Source of the DNA: Anaerolineales bacterium UBA3499
GTDB taxonomy: Bacteria > Chloroflexota > Anaerolineae > Anaerolineales > UBA11657
DNA length: 23,832 nucleotides
Reading direction: 5' to 3'
Assembly (NCBI GenBank): GCA_002377585.1
Contig: DFQC01000015.1
Span: forward strand, 91,911 to 115,742
Numbering within the stretch: position 1 is the stretch's first letter; each line of letters begins with the position of its first letter. Positions 6,578-14,638 of the stretch are shown here, piece after piece. Under the pieces are notes generated by a model. That model saw only the letters and a program-made list of their open reading frames with translations, ran no database searches and had not been told where the DNA came from. The position numbers and the translations under genes were made by a program.

Positions 6578-8773
6578 ATGAATAATATTAGTGGATTAAA
6601 TTTTGAGCAGCAAAAGGCTGTTAATGCCGGTCCGGGTTCAGTTTTAGTATTGGCAGGGCCTGGATCTGGGAAGACTCGGGTACTGACTCAACGAGTGACA
6701 TATCTTATTTCTGAGGGATTATCACCCCATAGATTGTTAGCAGTTACTTTTACCAACAGGGCAGCAAAAGAAATGCGTAGTCGCATAGAATCCCAGATTG
6801 ATCCTAAATTCCAGGTACGGAATGTCGGCACTTTTCACTCTTTGTGTGCTAGGTTGCTTAGGCAGCAGTCAGAGAATGATGCAAGATCAAAAGATTTTGT
6901 TATATATGATAGTGCTGATCAACGTGCGTTAATCAAGCAATCTATGCATTATCATAATATTGATGATAAGAGATATAAACCACATAGCATACATAGTACT
7001 ATTTCTACTGCTAAAAATGACCTCATAGGAGTATCAGAATTCAGTCGAGACTCCTACTATGATGAAATTGTGGCCCGCGTATATGAGCGTTATCAGCATC
7101 TATTGCAGCAGAATAATGCTCTCGATTTTGATGACTTACTTGCAGAAGCTGTTTTCTTACTTCGAGATAATTCAGCAGTCCGGGAGCATTATCAGAATCT
7201 TTATCAGAAAATATTAGTAGACGAATTTCAAGACACCAATCTTGCTCAGTACACACTGTTGAGATTATTGTCAGGACAGTATAGAGATTTATTTGTTGTG
7301 GGAGATCCTGATCAGTCAATTTACAGATGGAGAGGGGCGGATTATCGAAATGTGCGTCGTTTCCAGACTGATTATCCTGAAGCAGAGATAATTTATCTCC
7401 GAAAAAATTATCGGTCGACACAGACGATACTCGACGTAGCTACTGCAGTGATAGATAAGAATCACAGTGGCGGCAGTGTTCGTCTATTTTCCGATATTGC
7501 TGGAGGTGACAAAATAAATGTACATGAAGCATATGATGAGGAAGAAGAAGCCCAATTTGTGGTGGATACAATCAAAGCAAATTCTATAAATGAAAAAATC
7601 AGGCCAGGCGAATGTGCTGTAATGTACCGCACTAATGCTCAATCCAGAGCATTAGAGGAAGCGTTTGTTCGTGCTGGTATGCCTTATAGATTGTTGGGGG
7701 CAACACGTTTTTATGCTCGGCGCGAAATCAAGGATTTACTTGCATACATACGTCTTATTCATAATATGCTTGATACAGTCAGTCTCGAAAGAATTATTAA
7801 TGTACCGTCTCGTGGCATAGGTAGTCAAACATATTCTGCATTGCTAGAGTACTGTGAGAAATTGAATGTTAATCCTATTAGACTAATTTTAAAGTTGACG
7901 GATGATGGGTCTGATGCAGAACACTATAAAGCGCTTGGTGCACGAACTGCACGTCCGCTAGCAGCATTTGGTTTGTTATTGAGAGGATGGTTGAATGCGC
8001 TAGAAGCTGGCGAATTGGTCGGAAGTTTGTTGGATTTAATAATACATGATACTAACTATGAAGCATTTATCAAATCCGGAAAGGAATCCTCTAGTGATAG
8101 GTGGGAGAATGTAGAAGAGCTCCGCAAAGTATTCTCAGGTTTTGACGACAGAGATTTGGGTGAGGTGTTGGAACAGATATCTTTGGTGGCAGATGTAGAT
8201 AGCCTAGGGGTGGATCTAGATGGTGGTGGTGCTCCTGCGTTGATGACTTTGCATGCCGCTAAAGGTCTTGAGTTCCCATTAATATTTATAGTAGGATTAA
8301 ATGATGGAGTGCTACCGCATAGGAGATCATTTGATGAACCAGAAGAAATGGCGGAGGAGCGAAGGCTGTTGTATGTTGGTCTGACGCGCGCTAAGGAGCT
8401 AATTTACCTTTCGCACACTTTCCGCCGATACAACTTTGGTTACGGCTCTAGCGGGATTCCATCTCGTTTTCTAAAAGATTTGCCGATGGAGCTTGTGACG
8501 GGAGATGTTAGTACAAAAAACATAAGTGATCCAACAGATTGGCCGCAAACAAATGTTGTCAAGTCGCAATCGGTCTCAAATATTACTCGGTCGTCTGTTG
8601 ATATACAATTTAGATCGGGTCAGAGGGTATCTCATCATACTTTTGGATTAGGTATTGTAATTGAAAGCAAATTTTTGTCTGGCGATGAACTAGTGATCGT
8701 GGCTTTTGATGATGTTGGTATAAAAAGGTTGGTCGCAGGGAGTGCTCAATTAAAACTTGAGGATGTCGAATAA
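6578..8773 (+). CDS. pcrA: ATP-dependent DNA helicase of the PcrA/UvrD family
   Basis: This superfamily 1A 3'-5' DNA helicase acts in nucleotide-excision and replication-fork repair. The 731-residue length is typical. Motifs appear in order: Q motif region (LNFEQQKAV), Walker A GPGSGKT (27-33), motif Ia TFTNRAAKEM, Walker B DEFQDT (215-220), motif III GDPDQSIYRWRGA (242-254), motif IV LRKNYRST, motif V TLHAAKGLEFP and motif VI LLYVGLTRAKE. The C-terminal 60 residues, with GQRVSHHTFGLGIV, resemble the Tudor-like RNA-polymerase-interacting domain of PcrA. The start ATG has no clear ribosome binding site. The stop codon TAA shares its last A with the galE start (TAATG), so the two genes are coupled. 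Confidence 0.94.
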   Translation: MNNISGLNFEQQKAVNAGPGSVLVLAGPGSGKTRVLTQRVTYLISEGLSPHRLLAVTFTNRAAKEMRSRIESQIDPKFQVRNVGTFHSLCARLLRQQSENDARSKDFVIYDSADQRALIKQSMHYHNIDDKRYKPHSIHSTISTAKNDLIGVSEFSRDSYYDEIVARVYERYQHLLQQNNALDFDDLLAEAVFLLRDNSAVREHYQNLYQKILVDEFQDTNLAQYTLLRLLSGQYRDLFVVGDPDQSIYRWRGADYRNVRRFQTDYPEAEIIYLRKNYRSTQTILDVATAVIDKNHSGGSVRLFSDIAGGDKINVHEAYDEEEEAQFVVDTIKANSINEKIRPGECAVMYRTNAQSRALEEAFVRAGMPYRLLGATRFYARREIKDLLAYIRLIHNMLDTVSLERIINVPSRGIGSQTYSALLEYCEKLNVNPIRLILKLTDDGSDAEHYKALGARTARPLAAFGLLLRGWLNALEAGELVGSLLDLIIHDTNYEAFIKSGKESSSDRWENVEELRKVFSGFDDRDLGEVLEQISLVADVDSLGVDLDGGGAPALMTLHAAKGLEFPLIFIVGLNDGVLPHRRSFDEPEEMAEERRLLYVGLTRAKELIYLSHTFRRYNFGYGSSGIPSRFLKDLPMELVTGDVSTKNISDPTDWPQTNVVKSQSVSNITRSSVDIQFRSGQRVSHHTFGLGIVIESKFLSGDELVIVAFDDVGIKRLVAGSAQLKLEDVE

Positions 8774-9753
8774 TGAATGTTTTCATGACCGGAGGGGCTG
8801 GTTATATAGGAAGTGTTACAGCTGAGATTTTGTTGACTTCAGGTCATCAGGTAACCATATATGACAATCTTTCACGTGGTAATTTGGCGGCTATTCCGTC
8901 TGGCGCAATATACTTGAATGGCGATATAGGAGACCGAAAAACACTACGAAATGCGCTTGCGTCTGCGAATTTTGACATTGTCTTTCATTTCGCTTCATTA
9001 ATTGAAGCGGGAGAATCAATGGAAAAACCCGTATTATATTTTCGCACCAATGTATCCTATTCAAACAATGTTATTGAATTAGCTGCTGAGTCAGGATGCA
9101 ATCGATTTATACTTTCTTCTACAGCAGCCGTCTATGCGAGTAGTGACCAACCGCTTACTGAAGATAGTCCTATCGATCCAGCAAATGTATATGGTGAAAC
9201 AAAGTACATTGTTGAGCGTATGTTGGCATGGTACCAAAAGATTTACGGATTGCGCTTTGCTGTATTGCGGTATTTTAATGCTTGTGGCGCATTGCCTCGG
9301 CAAGGAGAAGCGCATGACCCCGAGACTCATTTAATACCAAGAGTCCTTCAAGTTGCGCTGGGGCATGCTGACTATGTGAATTTGTATGGTACTGATTACC
9401 CAACCCCAGATGGGACTTGCATTCGTGATTATGTACATGTAGCAGATCTGGCTGAGGCTCACCTTTTGGCAGCGAATGCTTTAGAAGACAATGATACTCT
9501 TGTTTATAATTTAGGCTCTGGTATAGGATATTCTAACCAGGAAATTATCGAAATGGCACGTGAAGTTACTGGTCACGATATTCCTGTTAATTCAGATGAT
9601 AGACGTCATGGGGATGCGACTCGATTGGTAGCTAGTTACGAGAAAATCAAGCACGAGCTTGGTTGGGAGCCTGTTAATTCAGGGTTGGACAATATCCTGC
9701 GCACAGCATGGGAATGGCACAGTAAACATTCACACTTGTACGATAATGATTGA
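8773..9753 (+). CDS. galE: UDP-glucose 4-epimerase
   Basis: This 326-residue extended SDR interconverts UDP-glucose and UDP-galactose using bound NAD. The Rossmann motif is GGAGYIG (7-13), the catalytic serine/threonine region is LSSTAAVY (114-121), and the Tyr-Lys pair is in VYGETK (Tyr140, Lys144). The ALRYFNACG-like segment (LRYFNACGA) and RDYVHVADLAEAH are typical of GalE. It overlaps the helicase stop by 1 nt. It is likely to feed nucleotide sugars to the surface-glycan genes starting at 14639, although it is not next to them. Related epimerases with N-acetylated substrates cannot be excluded. Confidence 0.92.
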   Translation: MNVFMTGGAGYIGSVTAEILLTSGHQVTIYDNLSRGNLAAIPSGAIYLNGDIGDRKTLRNALASANFDIVFHFASLIEAGESMEKPVLYFRTNVSYSNNVIELAAESGCNRFILSSTAAVYASSDQPLTEDSPIDPANVYGETKYIVERMLAWYQKIYGLRFAVLRYFNACGALPRQGEAHDPETHLIPRVLQVALGHADYVNLYGTDYPTPDGTCIRDYVHVADLAEAHLLAANALEDNDTLVYNLGSGIGYSNQEIIEMAREVTGHDIPVNSDDRRHGDATRLVASYEKIKHELGWEPVNSGLDNILRTAWEWHSKHSHLYDND

Positions 9754-9803
9754 GTACTCTAATACTGGTATTGTTGGCATAGCAGTGAATCCTAATTAAG
9801 GAT

Positions 9804-10991
9804 ATGACAAACATAAACAATAAGACTCCATTTGGTATGCAGGTATTTGCTACTATAGTGGCTCGCCTGACGATTAATACTGCAGTGCGAATGCTATATC
9901 CATTCCTGCCAGCTTTTAGTCGTGGGATTGGAGTACCAATAGAAACTCTTATTCAGCTATTATCGTTACGTTCTGCCTTGGCAATGATTGCTCCTGTTTT
10001 TGGAAGACTTTCTGATAGGTATGGTAGGCGGAATATCATGGTTGGAGCCATGTTTGTGCTATCAGCAGCATTGGCCGCTATGGCATTGTGGCCAGGATAT
10101 AGGATATTTGTGGCTTTTTTATTCTTAGGCATATTGGCACAAATTCTGTATCAGCCTGCCCATCAAGCGTATATATCGGAGCGGGTTCCATATGCACAAC
10201 GAGGGCGCGTGTTAGCGATTACTGAGCTAGCCTGGGCTGGTGCTATGTTAATAGGAGTACCTCTTGTAGGTTGGATGCTTGCGCAAGCTCCTTCTCCAGA
10301 AATTGGTTTACCGCGTCCTTTTATGTTCCTATCTATTTTCGGTATTGTTTCTGGGGCAATGTTGTTCAAAATGTTGTCTAACCAAAGAAATAACGGTGAC
10401 AAACCTGCTAATATGTTTTCTCATTGGCAAACTGTTCTTTCCAATCGAAATGTACTTGCTGGATTGATGCTAGGTGTGTTTACTGCAGGCGCGAATGAAA
10501 GCTTAAATGTGGTATTTGCTTCTTGGTTAGAGATTACATTTGGTATGACTTTGACAGCTATAGGGTTAGCAACGGTAGTTATAGGGGTCGCTGATCTGCT
10601 TGGTGAAGGAGGTGTAATAGCATTTTCTGATAGATATGGTAAAAGACGCACGGTGGGTTGGGGAATAGGTCTAAGCGTGTTGAGTTACCTGGCTCTACCT
10701 TTGTTAGGTACAAGCCAGACAGGAGCATTAATTGGATTGTTTTTGGTTTATCTTACTTTTGAATTTGCAGTTGTTGCCATATTACCATTGATGACCGAGC
10801 TGATGCCCGTGGCACGTGCTAGTGTTATGAGCGCTAATATAGCAGGTCATTCCTTAGGTCGTATGCTAGGGGCTTTAATGGGAGGGTTTTTGTTGCAATT
10901 TGGCATTGGGGCAAGTGGTATTGCCGCTGCTGTTCTCAATATATTAGCATTGGTGGTTTTATTGCTATGGGTTCAAGAGAACAAAAGTTAA
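9804..10991 (+). CDS. Major facilitator superfamily transporter
   Basis: This 395-residue integral membrane protein has about 12 hydrophobic segments. The MFS loop 2-3 motif GRLSDRYGRRNIM is present, and a degenerate copy (ALSDRYGKRRTVG-like, FSDRYGKRR) occurs in the second half, as expected from the internal duplication. It is probably a drug or metabolite exporter, but the substrate cannot be read from sequence. The start is uncertain: the ATG at 9804 has AAGG only 2 nt upstream, which is unusually close, and a second in-frame ATG at 9837 has no ribosome binding site. A convergent gene lies 47 nt downstream. Confidence 0.85.
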   Translation: MTNINNKTPFGMQVFATIVARLTINTAVRMLYPFLPAFSRGIGVPIETLIQLLSLRSALAMIAPVFGRLSDRYGRRNIMVGAMFVLSAALAAMALWPGYRIFVAFLFLGILAQILYQPAHQAYISERVPYAQRGRVLAITELAWAGAMLIGVPLVGWMLAQAPSPEIGLPRPFMFLSIFGIVSGAMLFKMLSNQRNNGDKPANMFSHWQTVLSNRNVLAGLMLGVFTAGANESLNVVFASWLEITFGMTLTAIGLATVVIGVADLLGEGGVIAFSDRYGKRRTVGWGIGLSVLSYLALPLLGTSQTGALIGLFLVYLTFEFAVVAILPLMTELMPVARASVMSANIAGHSLGRMLGALMGGFLLQFGIGASGIAAAVLNILALVVLLLWVQENKS

Positions 10992-11038
10992 TAGCTAATT
11001 TGTGGCACATCAGTGTACTAATCTAAGCCGATTAATTG

Positions 11039-12838
11039 CTAATAGAAGGTTGTACGTAAAACAGGTTGAAACATGTTTTTTAGATGGTTGCATATTGGGT
11101 CAATAGGACAAAATTCACATATAGGCTCGGTCATTTCAGGACAACTATTACGTGCATTAAAAAAGAAGTAGTCTACAGCACCTTCACTTTTGCCTGATAG
11201 TTTGACTATTTGTTCTCTGGCAAGATAGGCAGCATATCGTACTGCCCATTCCTCAGATGGTGATACTATCTTTCTATCAATCAGCTTTGCATGCAGTTTT
11301 TCGTCAAGCACATTTATTAGTCCAACACGTAAACATAAGCGCATGGCATGATAATCTATTACTGGATCGACTTCTTCATGCTCCCGTATAGCGAGGAATC
11401 GCTCTGGTCGTTGATTCAATATCAGAGCTAGCAATCCGCTTTTTTTGCGCAATGGGTCCTCTTTATATCCTCCAACATTATCTAGCAGTTTTAGTAAGGT
11501 TTGTAGCGGGTCGGCGGATTTGCTAACGTTCTTCATTATAGAATCCGGGGTTAATTTAAGAGCAAGCATATCTTGACCATACCTTCGTGATTCTTCTAGA
11601 TGTAATTCTAGTGCAGGCATTGGGTTGTTTCCATTATCATCTCTGAAGATTTCTGTGAATTCGTTTGCACTCAAATTAGCTTGTCTTTCTGGAGAACAGA
11701 AATCTTCATCTTTTTCTAAAGCTAGCCTAAATGATTCCCACAAATAATCGGACCCTTTGTGCATAGTGCCGCCTAATTGGGCTAGTAATGGTTGGTCGTA
11801 TTTTTGATCATATGTAGACCAAAAACTAAACTGATGAACTGTGGCTGCAAAAAAATAGTCTAATGCTTTGGGATGATCAATCGGAGGTAGTACTGGGCTA
11901 ACAAATTGGAAAGGTGATACTTCTGATAATGAAGCAACCTTATCCGCTACCTTTTGTATTTGTTTGTTGTTGAGATTGACACGCATATCGAGTGGTGCTT
12001 TCAAAGGTGGTTTATCAGAGAAAAGTGTTTTGGGGCCGATATCTTTGATCATAGCGGTCGATGTGACAACTGCTTGTCGTGCTGCCATGATAGGATGTTT
12101 GTTTTGAAGCAAGTAAGCTAGAGTGGCTCCACAAAAAGTGTCTCCTGCACCCGTTGGGTCTATCTCTATAGTTGAATCAGTAGGAATAAATGTGGCATGA
12201 GAGCCTTGAATTATGCAAGCACCATTTGCGCCTAAAGTGATATAAAGCACTTTCCCAATTTGTGTTGTGGCAGAGTCTATAGAGCCAAAAATGTATTCAG
12301 CCTCGTATGAATTCATAAAAAAATAGTCGCTATGTTTCATCACATTTTTTACTTCTTGTGTTTGTTCCTTTGCATTGAACAAACCTGTGCCAGCGGAAAT
12401 GTACTTGACACCTTTCTCTCGGCAGGCCCTAATGAATGACAATTGATTTATTGCATTACCCAATGGTGTTACGTGTACTAAAGAAAAATTTGACATGTCT
12501 CTAGGCAACATTTCAGATGAAAGATTGTCTTCGGAGTTGAGAGACATGGTTAGATATTCGGTTTTGTTATTCCGATATGAAATTTCAAATTCCGGAAGTT
12601 GTTCTGCAGGGACAATTGGACCTATCCAATCGGATAAATAATCATCGACTATGGTTAGGTGACTGGGACATACATTTGGGCGTGGACCAAATAATGTAGT
12701 TTCGGCGCCGCAATGAGTTGCTGCTACAGCAGTATACATTCCAGCTCCTCCTGCACATTCGGCAATGTTATCTTGGAGGTGCAGGATATCAGATGAAGCT
12801 CCACCGACAACCAGCAATTTGTTATTATGCACTGTCAT
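11039..12838 (-). CDS. Bifunctional fusion: PfkB/ribokinase-type kinase + Qng1/DUF2419-like glycosylase domain with a Cys4 array
   Basis: This 599-residue protein has two parts. Residues 1-280 are a PfkB-family kinase: LVVGGASSDI at strand 1, CAGGAGMYTAVAA for substrate and Gly-Gly contacts, and signature DPTGAGDTFCGA (227-238) with catalytic base Asp233. Residues about 308-599 resemble, from memory, queuosine-5'-monophosphate N-glycosylases (Qng1, DUF2419). Shared features are QFSFWSTYD (336-344), a conserved Tyr-Trp (365-367), FRDDNG..MP (398-408), IDYHAMRLCLRVG (494-506) in the position of the human ADYRLP region, an aromatic DYFFF stretch and a terminal LRTTFY. Cys566, Cys574, Cys577 and Cys583 form C-x7-C-x2-C-x5-C, close to the [4Fe-4S] loop of endonuclease III. 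The kinase could make the nucleotide that the glycosylase cleaves. It lies 78 nt downstream of tRNA-Lys, with no Shine-Dalgarno sequence. The kinase call is firm; the second domain is less sure. Confidence 0.72.
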   Translation of the reverse strand: MTVHNNKLLVVGGASSDILHLQDNIAECAGGAGMYTAVAATHCGAETTLFGPRPNVCPSHLTIVDDYLSDWIGPIVPAEQLPEFEISYRNNKTEYLTMSLNSEDNLSSEMLPRDMSNFSLVHVTPLGNAINQLSFIRACREKGVKYISAGTGLFNAKEQTQEVKNVMKHSDYFFMNSYEAEYIFGSIDSATTQIGKVLYITLGANGACIIQGSHATFIPTDSTIEIDPTGAGDTFCGATLAYLLQNKHPIMAARQAVVTSTAMIKDIGPKTLFSDKPPLKAPLDMRVNLNNKQIQKVADKVASLSEVSPFQFVSPVLPPIDHPKALDYFFAATVHQFSFWSTYDQKYDQPLLAQLGGTMHKGSDYLWESFRLALEKDEDFCSPERQANLSANEFTEIFRDDNGNNPMPALELHLEESRRYGQDMLALKLTPDSIMKNVSKSADPLQTLLKLLDNVGGYKEDPLRKKSGLLALILNQRPERFLAIREHEEVDPVIDYHAMRLCLRVGLINVLDEKLHAKLIDRKIVSPSEEWAVRYAAYLAREQIVKLSGKSEGAVDYFFFNARNSCPEMTEPICEFCPIDPICNHLKNMFQPVLRTTFY

Positions 12839-12916
12839 TTGTACAAAAATAATTTGTTGTAAACCACGCTTTGCTTATCATTGAGTACAAAGTATGTATC
12901 ATTGTTACTCCGGGAG

Positions 12917-12989
12917 TGAGCCGCACAGGACTCGAACCTGTAACCAAGGGCTTAAAAGGCCCCTGCTCTGCCAATTGAGCTAGCGGCCC
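12917..12989 (-). tRNA. tRNA-Lys (anticodon UUU)
   Basis: A 73-nt cloverleaf reads on the minus strand. The acceptor stem GGGCCGC pairs with GCGGCTC (one G-U), with discriminator A. The D arm is GCTC...GAGC. The anticodon stem GGGGC/GCCCT encloses the loop CTTTTAA, giving anticodon TTT. The T arm is ACAGG-TTCGAGT-CCTGT. CCA is not encoded. It is probably the first transcript segment upstream of the kinase-glycosylase gene. Confidence 0.97.
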
Positions 12990-13000
12990 GGGTATGTATG

Positions 13001-13029
13001 ATTCTATCATTCTGAGTTGGCAGGGTCAA
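13001..13029 (-). promoter_or_regulatory. tRNA-Lys promoter
   Basis: On the minus strand TTGACC (13024-13029) and TAGAAT (13001-13006) are separated by exactly 17 nt, and the -10 is preceded by TGA, giving an extended -10. The -10 ends 11 nt before the mature tRNA 5' end. The unit may also serve the downstream kinase-glycosylase gene, for which no good promoter of its own is visible. Confidence 0.7.
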
Positions 13030-13036
13030 CGACTTG

Positions 13037-13501
13037 TCACTGTTTTTCTTTAGTGTTTGGACTGTATCTTTGTGCGTAGAGCAATACACCAATTGCAATG
13101 AAAACCAATCCTGATATAAGACCTAATGATTGCCAAAGCCCAAAATAGGGTAGTCCACTCGGTATATTGTGGCTGCCTATGCCTAGTACATCTGCAAGAC
13201 CAGATACTGCACAGATTACATAACCTGTAGCCATAAGTCTTAGCCCAATTTGTTCGCGGAGACGTCGCGGAACTGACCTATGTCTAGTTTCATAAGCATA
13301 TGCATATCCACCTATCGTCATCATACCTATACCAAATAGTATGACGACCAATTGAAGAATGCCAACTCCAGGATTTAGATCGAGATTCACTATTACAGGG
13401 AACATTCCTATTAGGAAAATGGTAAATCCGAATACTACTGTTGCTACACTGATACGAGCCAATTGACTAAGTTCGTCAATTGCAACTGGTTTGCGGTTCA
13501 T
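13037..13501 (-). CDS. Four-helix membrane protein of unknown function
   Basis: This 154-residue protein has four predicted membrane helices (about 18-39, 46-70, 86-107 and 119-143). A basic cytoplasmic loop (ETRHRSVPRRLREQ, 71-84) separates the two pairs, consistent with both termini inside. I do not recognise a family. Its ATG overlaps the dipeptidase stop as ATGA (13498-13501), so it is translationally coupled to that enzyme. A functional link to peptide turnover is possible but not shown. The stop lies 7 nt before the tRNA promoter -35 region. Confidence 0.75.
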   Translation of the reverse strand: MNRKPVAIDELSQLARISVATVVFGFTIFLIGMFPVIVNLDLNPGVGILQLVVILFGIGMMTIGGYAYAYETRHRSVPRRLREQIGLRLMATGYVICAVSGLADVLGIGSHNIPSGLPYFGLWQSLGLISGLVFIAIGVLLYAQRYSPNTKEKQ

Positions 13502-14574
13502 GTTGGTAGTCCACGTCTGAGAACTTGCAGCCAGTTCTCAGACATAAATTGTATTACCTCGTTTCTATTGTATCCAAGTGTTGCAATTTCATCGCCAATT
13601 AATCCTAAATCTGCCACAGTATCCATTGGAAAGGGTATTGATTCAGCTCCAAAACCGCCGTCAAAATCTGATCCTATGCCAACATGTTGGCAAGATCCAG
13701 TAAGCTGACAAATGTAGTCTATCATTTCTGCCAATCGCCTCACAGTTACGGATTTTTTGTCATCACTTTTGCTCCAACCAGTTTTCAGAAATTTGTTGTA
13801 TGGGACCACTCCTATGACACCATCTCTATCTACAAGTTGACGGATTTGTGAATCTGTTAGCAACCTTTCTGGTGTACTTAGGTCGGCAGCAAATCTTGGG
13901 TTTGCATGAGATGCTATTACAACTCCTTCATAATTTTCAATAGCTTGATCAAAACTACGTTCAGACATATGACTTAGATCAAGAATCATTTGAATATCTG
14001 ACATATTTGCTAACAATTCTTCACCTAAATTAGTCAATGGTCCTGGATCACCAGTGCCTCCACAGTAATTGGTTCCTGCCCACGCTGGTCCGATAATACG
14101 TATGCCATTCTCGTGCCAATACTCTACTTCATCTGGTGATCTTATTGGGTCTGCTCCTTCCATTAGTAAGATTAGACCAATCACAGGTTTTTTGTTATTG
14201 GTTTCGTCCCAACTAGTGATAACCAACTCGAGATCTGAGCGATTTCGAATAATTTGGTATTCATCCTTATCTTCCATATGAAGGTAGTAATCTAATTGAT
14301 TATGAGCCAATTGATGTGCCTGATCGGAGTTTTGATAATACATTTTTGCAGAGTCGCCTGAGTAATGACTATAAGGAGGGGAAAATAGAGTGGCAAATAT
14401 TATTCCTATCCTTCCTGTTAGCCACTCATCTTGACCAAGACATGCCAAACCGTTCGCATGCAGATTTGGACTATTGCTTTCGGACCTGCGTATATTCAGT
14501 GCAGAGCTAGCATAGTTTCTATTATATCTCAGAGCGTTGTACGCTATGTCTTCGTGTGCATCGACTATAAGCAT
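13498..14574 (-). CDS. Membrane dipeptidase-family metallopeptidase (M19)
   Basis: This 358-residue zinc enzyme belongs to the renal dipeptidase family, which cleaves dipeptides including D-amino-acid-containing ones. All expected metal ligands are visible: His7 and Asp9 in DAHEDIA, the bridging Glu139 in LLMEGADP, His202 in LDLSHMS, His223 in IASHANPR, and Asp303 in HVGIGSDFDGG. There is no signal peptide or membrane segment, so it should be cytoplasmic. Bacterial M19 proteins vary in substrate, so the exact one is open. A promoter with -10 only 6 nt before the ATG and the absence of a Shine-Dalgarno sequence suggest a leaderless mRNA. It is coupled to the small membrane protein downstream. 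Confidence 0.93.
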   Translation of the reverse strand: MLIVDAHEDIAYNALRYNRNYASSALNIRRSESNSPNLHANGLACLGQDEWLTGRIGIIFATLFSPPYSHYSGDSAKMYYQNSDQAHQLAHNQLDYYLHMEDKDEYQIIRNRSDLELVITSWDETNNKKPVIGLILLMEGADPIRSPDEVEYWHENGIRIIGPAWAGTNYCGGTGDPGPLTNLGEELLANMSDIQMILDLSHMSERSFDQAIENYEGVVIASHANPRFAADLSTPERLLTDSQIRQLVDRDGVIGVVPYNKFLKTGWSKSDDKKSVTVRRLAEMIDYICQLTGSCQHVGIGSDFDGGFGAESIPFPMDTVADLGLIGDEIATLGYNRNEVIQFMSENWLQVLRRGLPT

Positions 14575-14580
14575 GATCTA

Positions 14581-14609
14581 ATCGTATATATAAGGTGCTT
14601 GGTTGTCAA
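14581..14609 (-). promoter_or_regulatory. Dipeptidase promoter, apparently leaderless
   Basis: On the minus strand a perfect TTGACA (14604-14609) is followed by a 17-nt spacer and TACGAT (14581-14586, four of six consensus). The ATG begins 6 nt later at 14574, where transcription itself would be expected to start. The -35 overlaps that of the divergent promoter. Confidence 0.6.
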
Positions 14610-14629
14610 TTGTCACAGAGTGCTATAAT
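14603..14629 (+). promoter_or_regulatory. Promoter of the GT-C-like gene, divergent and overlapping
   Basis: TATAAT (14624-14629) is a perfect -10 and lies 9 nt before the ATG at 14639. TTGTCA at 14603-14608 is a -35 with a short 15-nt spacer. The expected transcription start is within about 3 nt of the ATG, so the mRNA should be leaderless or almost so. Confidence 0.6.
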
Positions 14630-14638
14630 CACACGCTA

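Noticed and set aside
12907..12917. Palindrome ACTCCCGGAGT next to the tRNA 3' end as a terminator
   Set aside because: The loop would be a single base and no T-run follows on the minus strand.
12917..12989. tRNA-Lys as an attachment site of an integrated element
   Set aside because: No integrase, no duplicated tRNA 3' end and no change in gene style is visible nearby.
12825..13010. A 61-codon frame on the minus strand spanning the tRNA
   Set aside because: Its middle part is the translated tRNA-Lys sequence; such peptides are common false calls.
14603..14638. TTG at 14603 as start of the GT-C-like gene
   Set aside because: The region holds the -35 and -10 boxes of that gene, and the ATG at 14639 gives a natural hydrophobic N-terminus.
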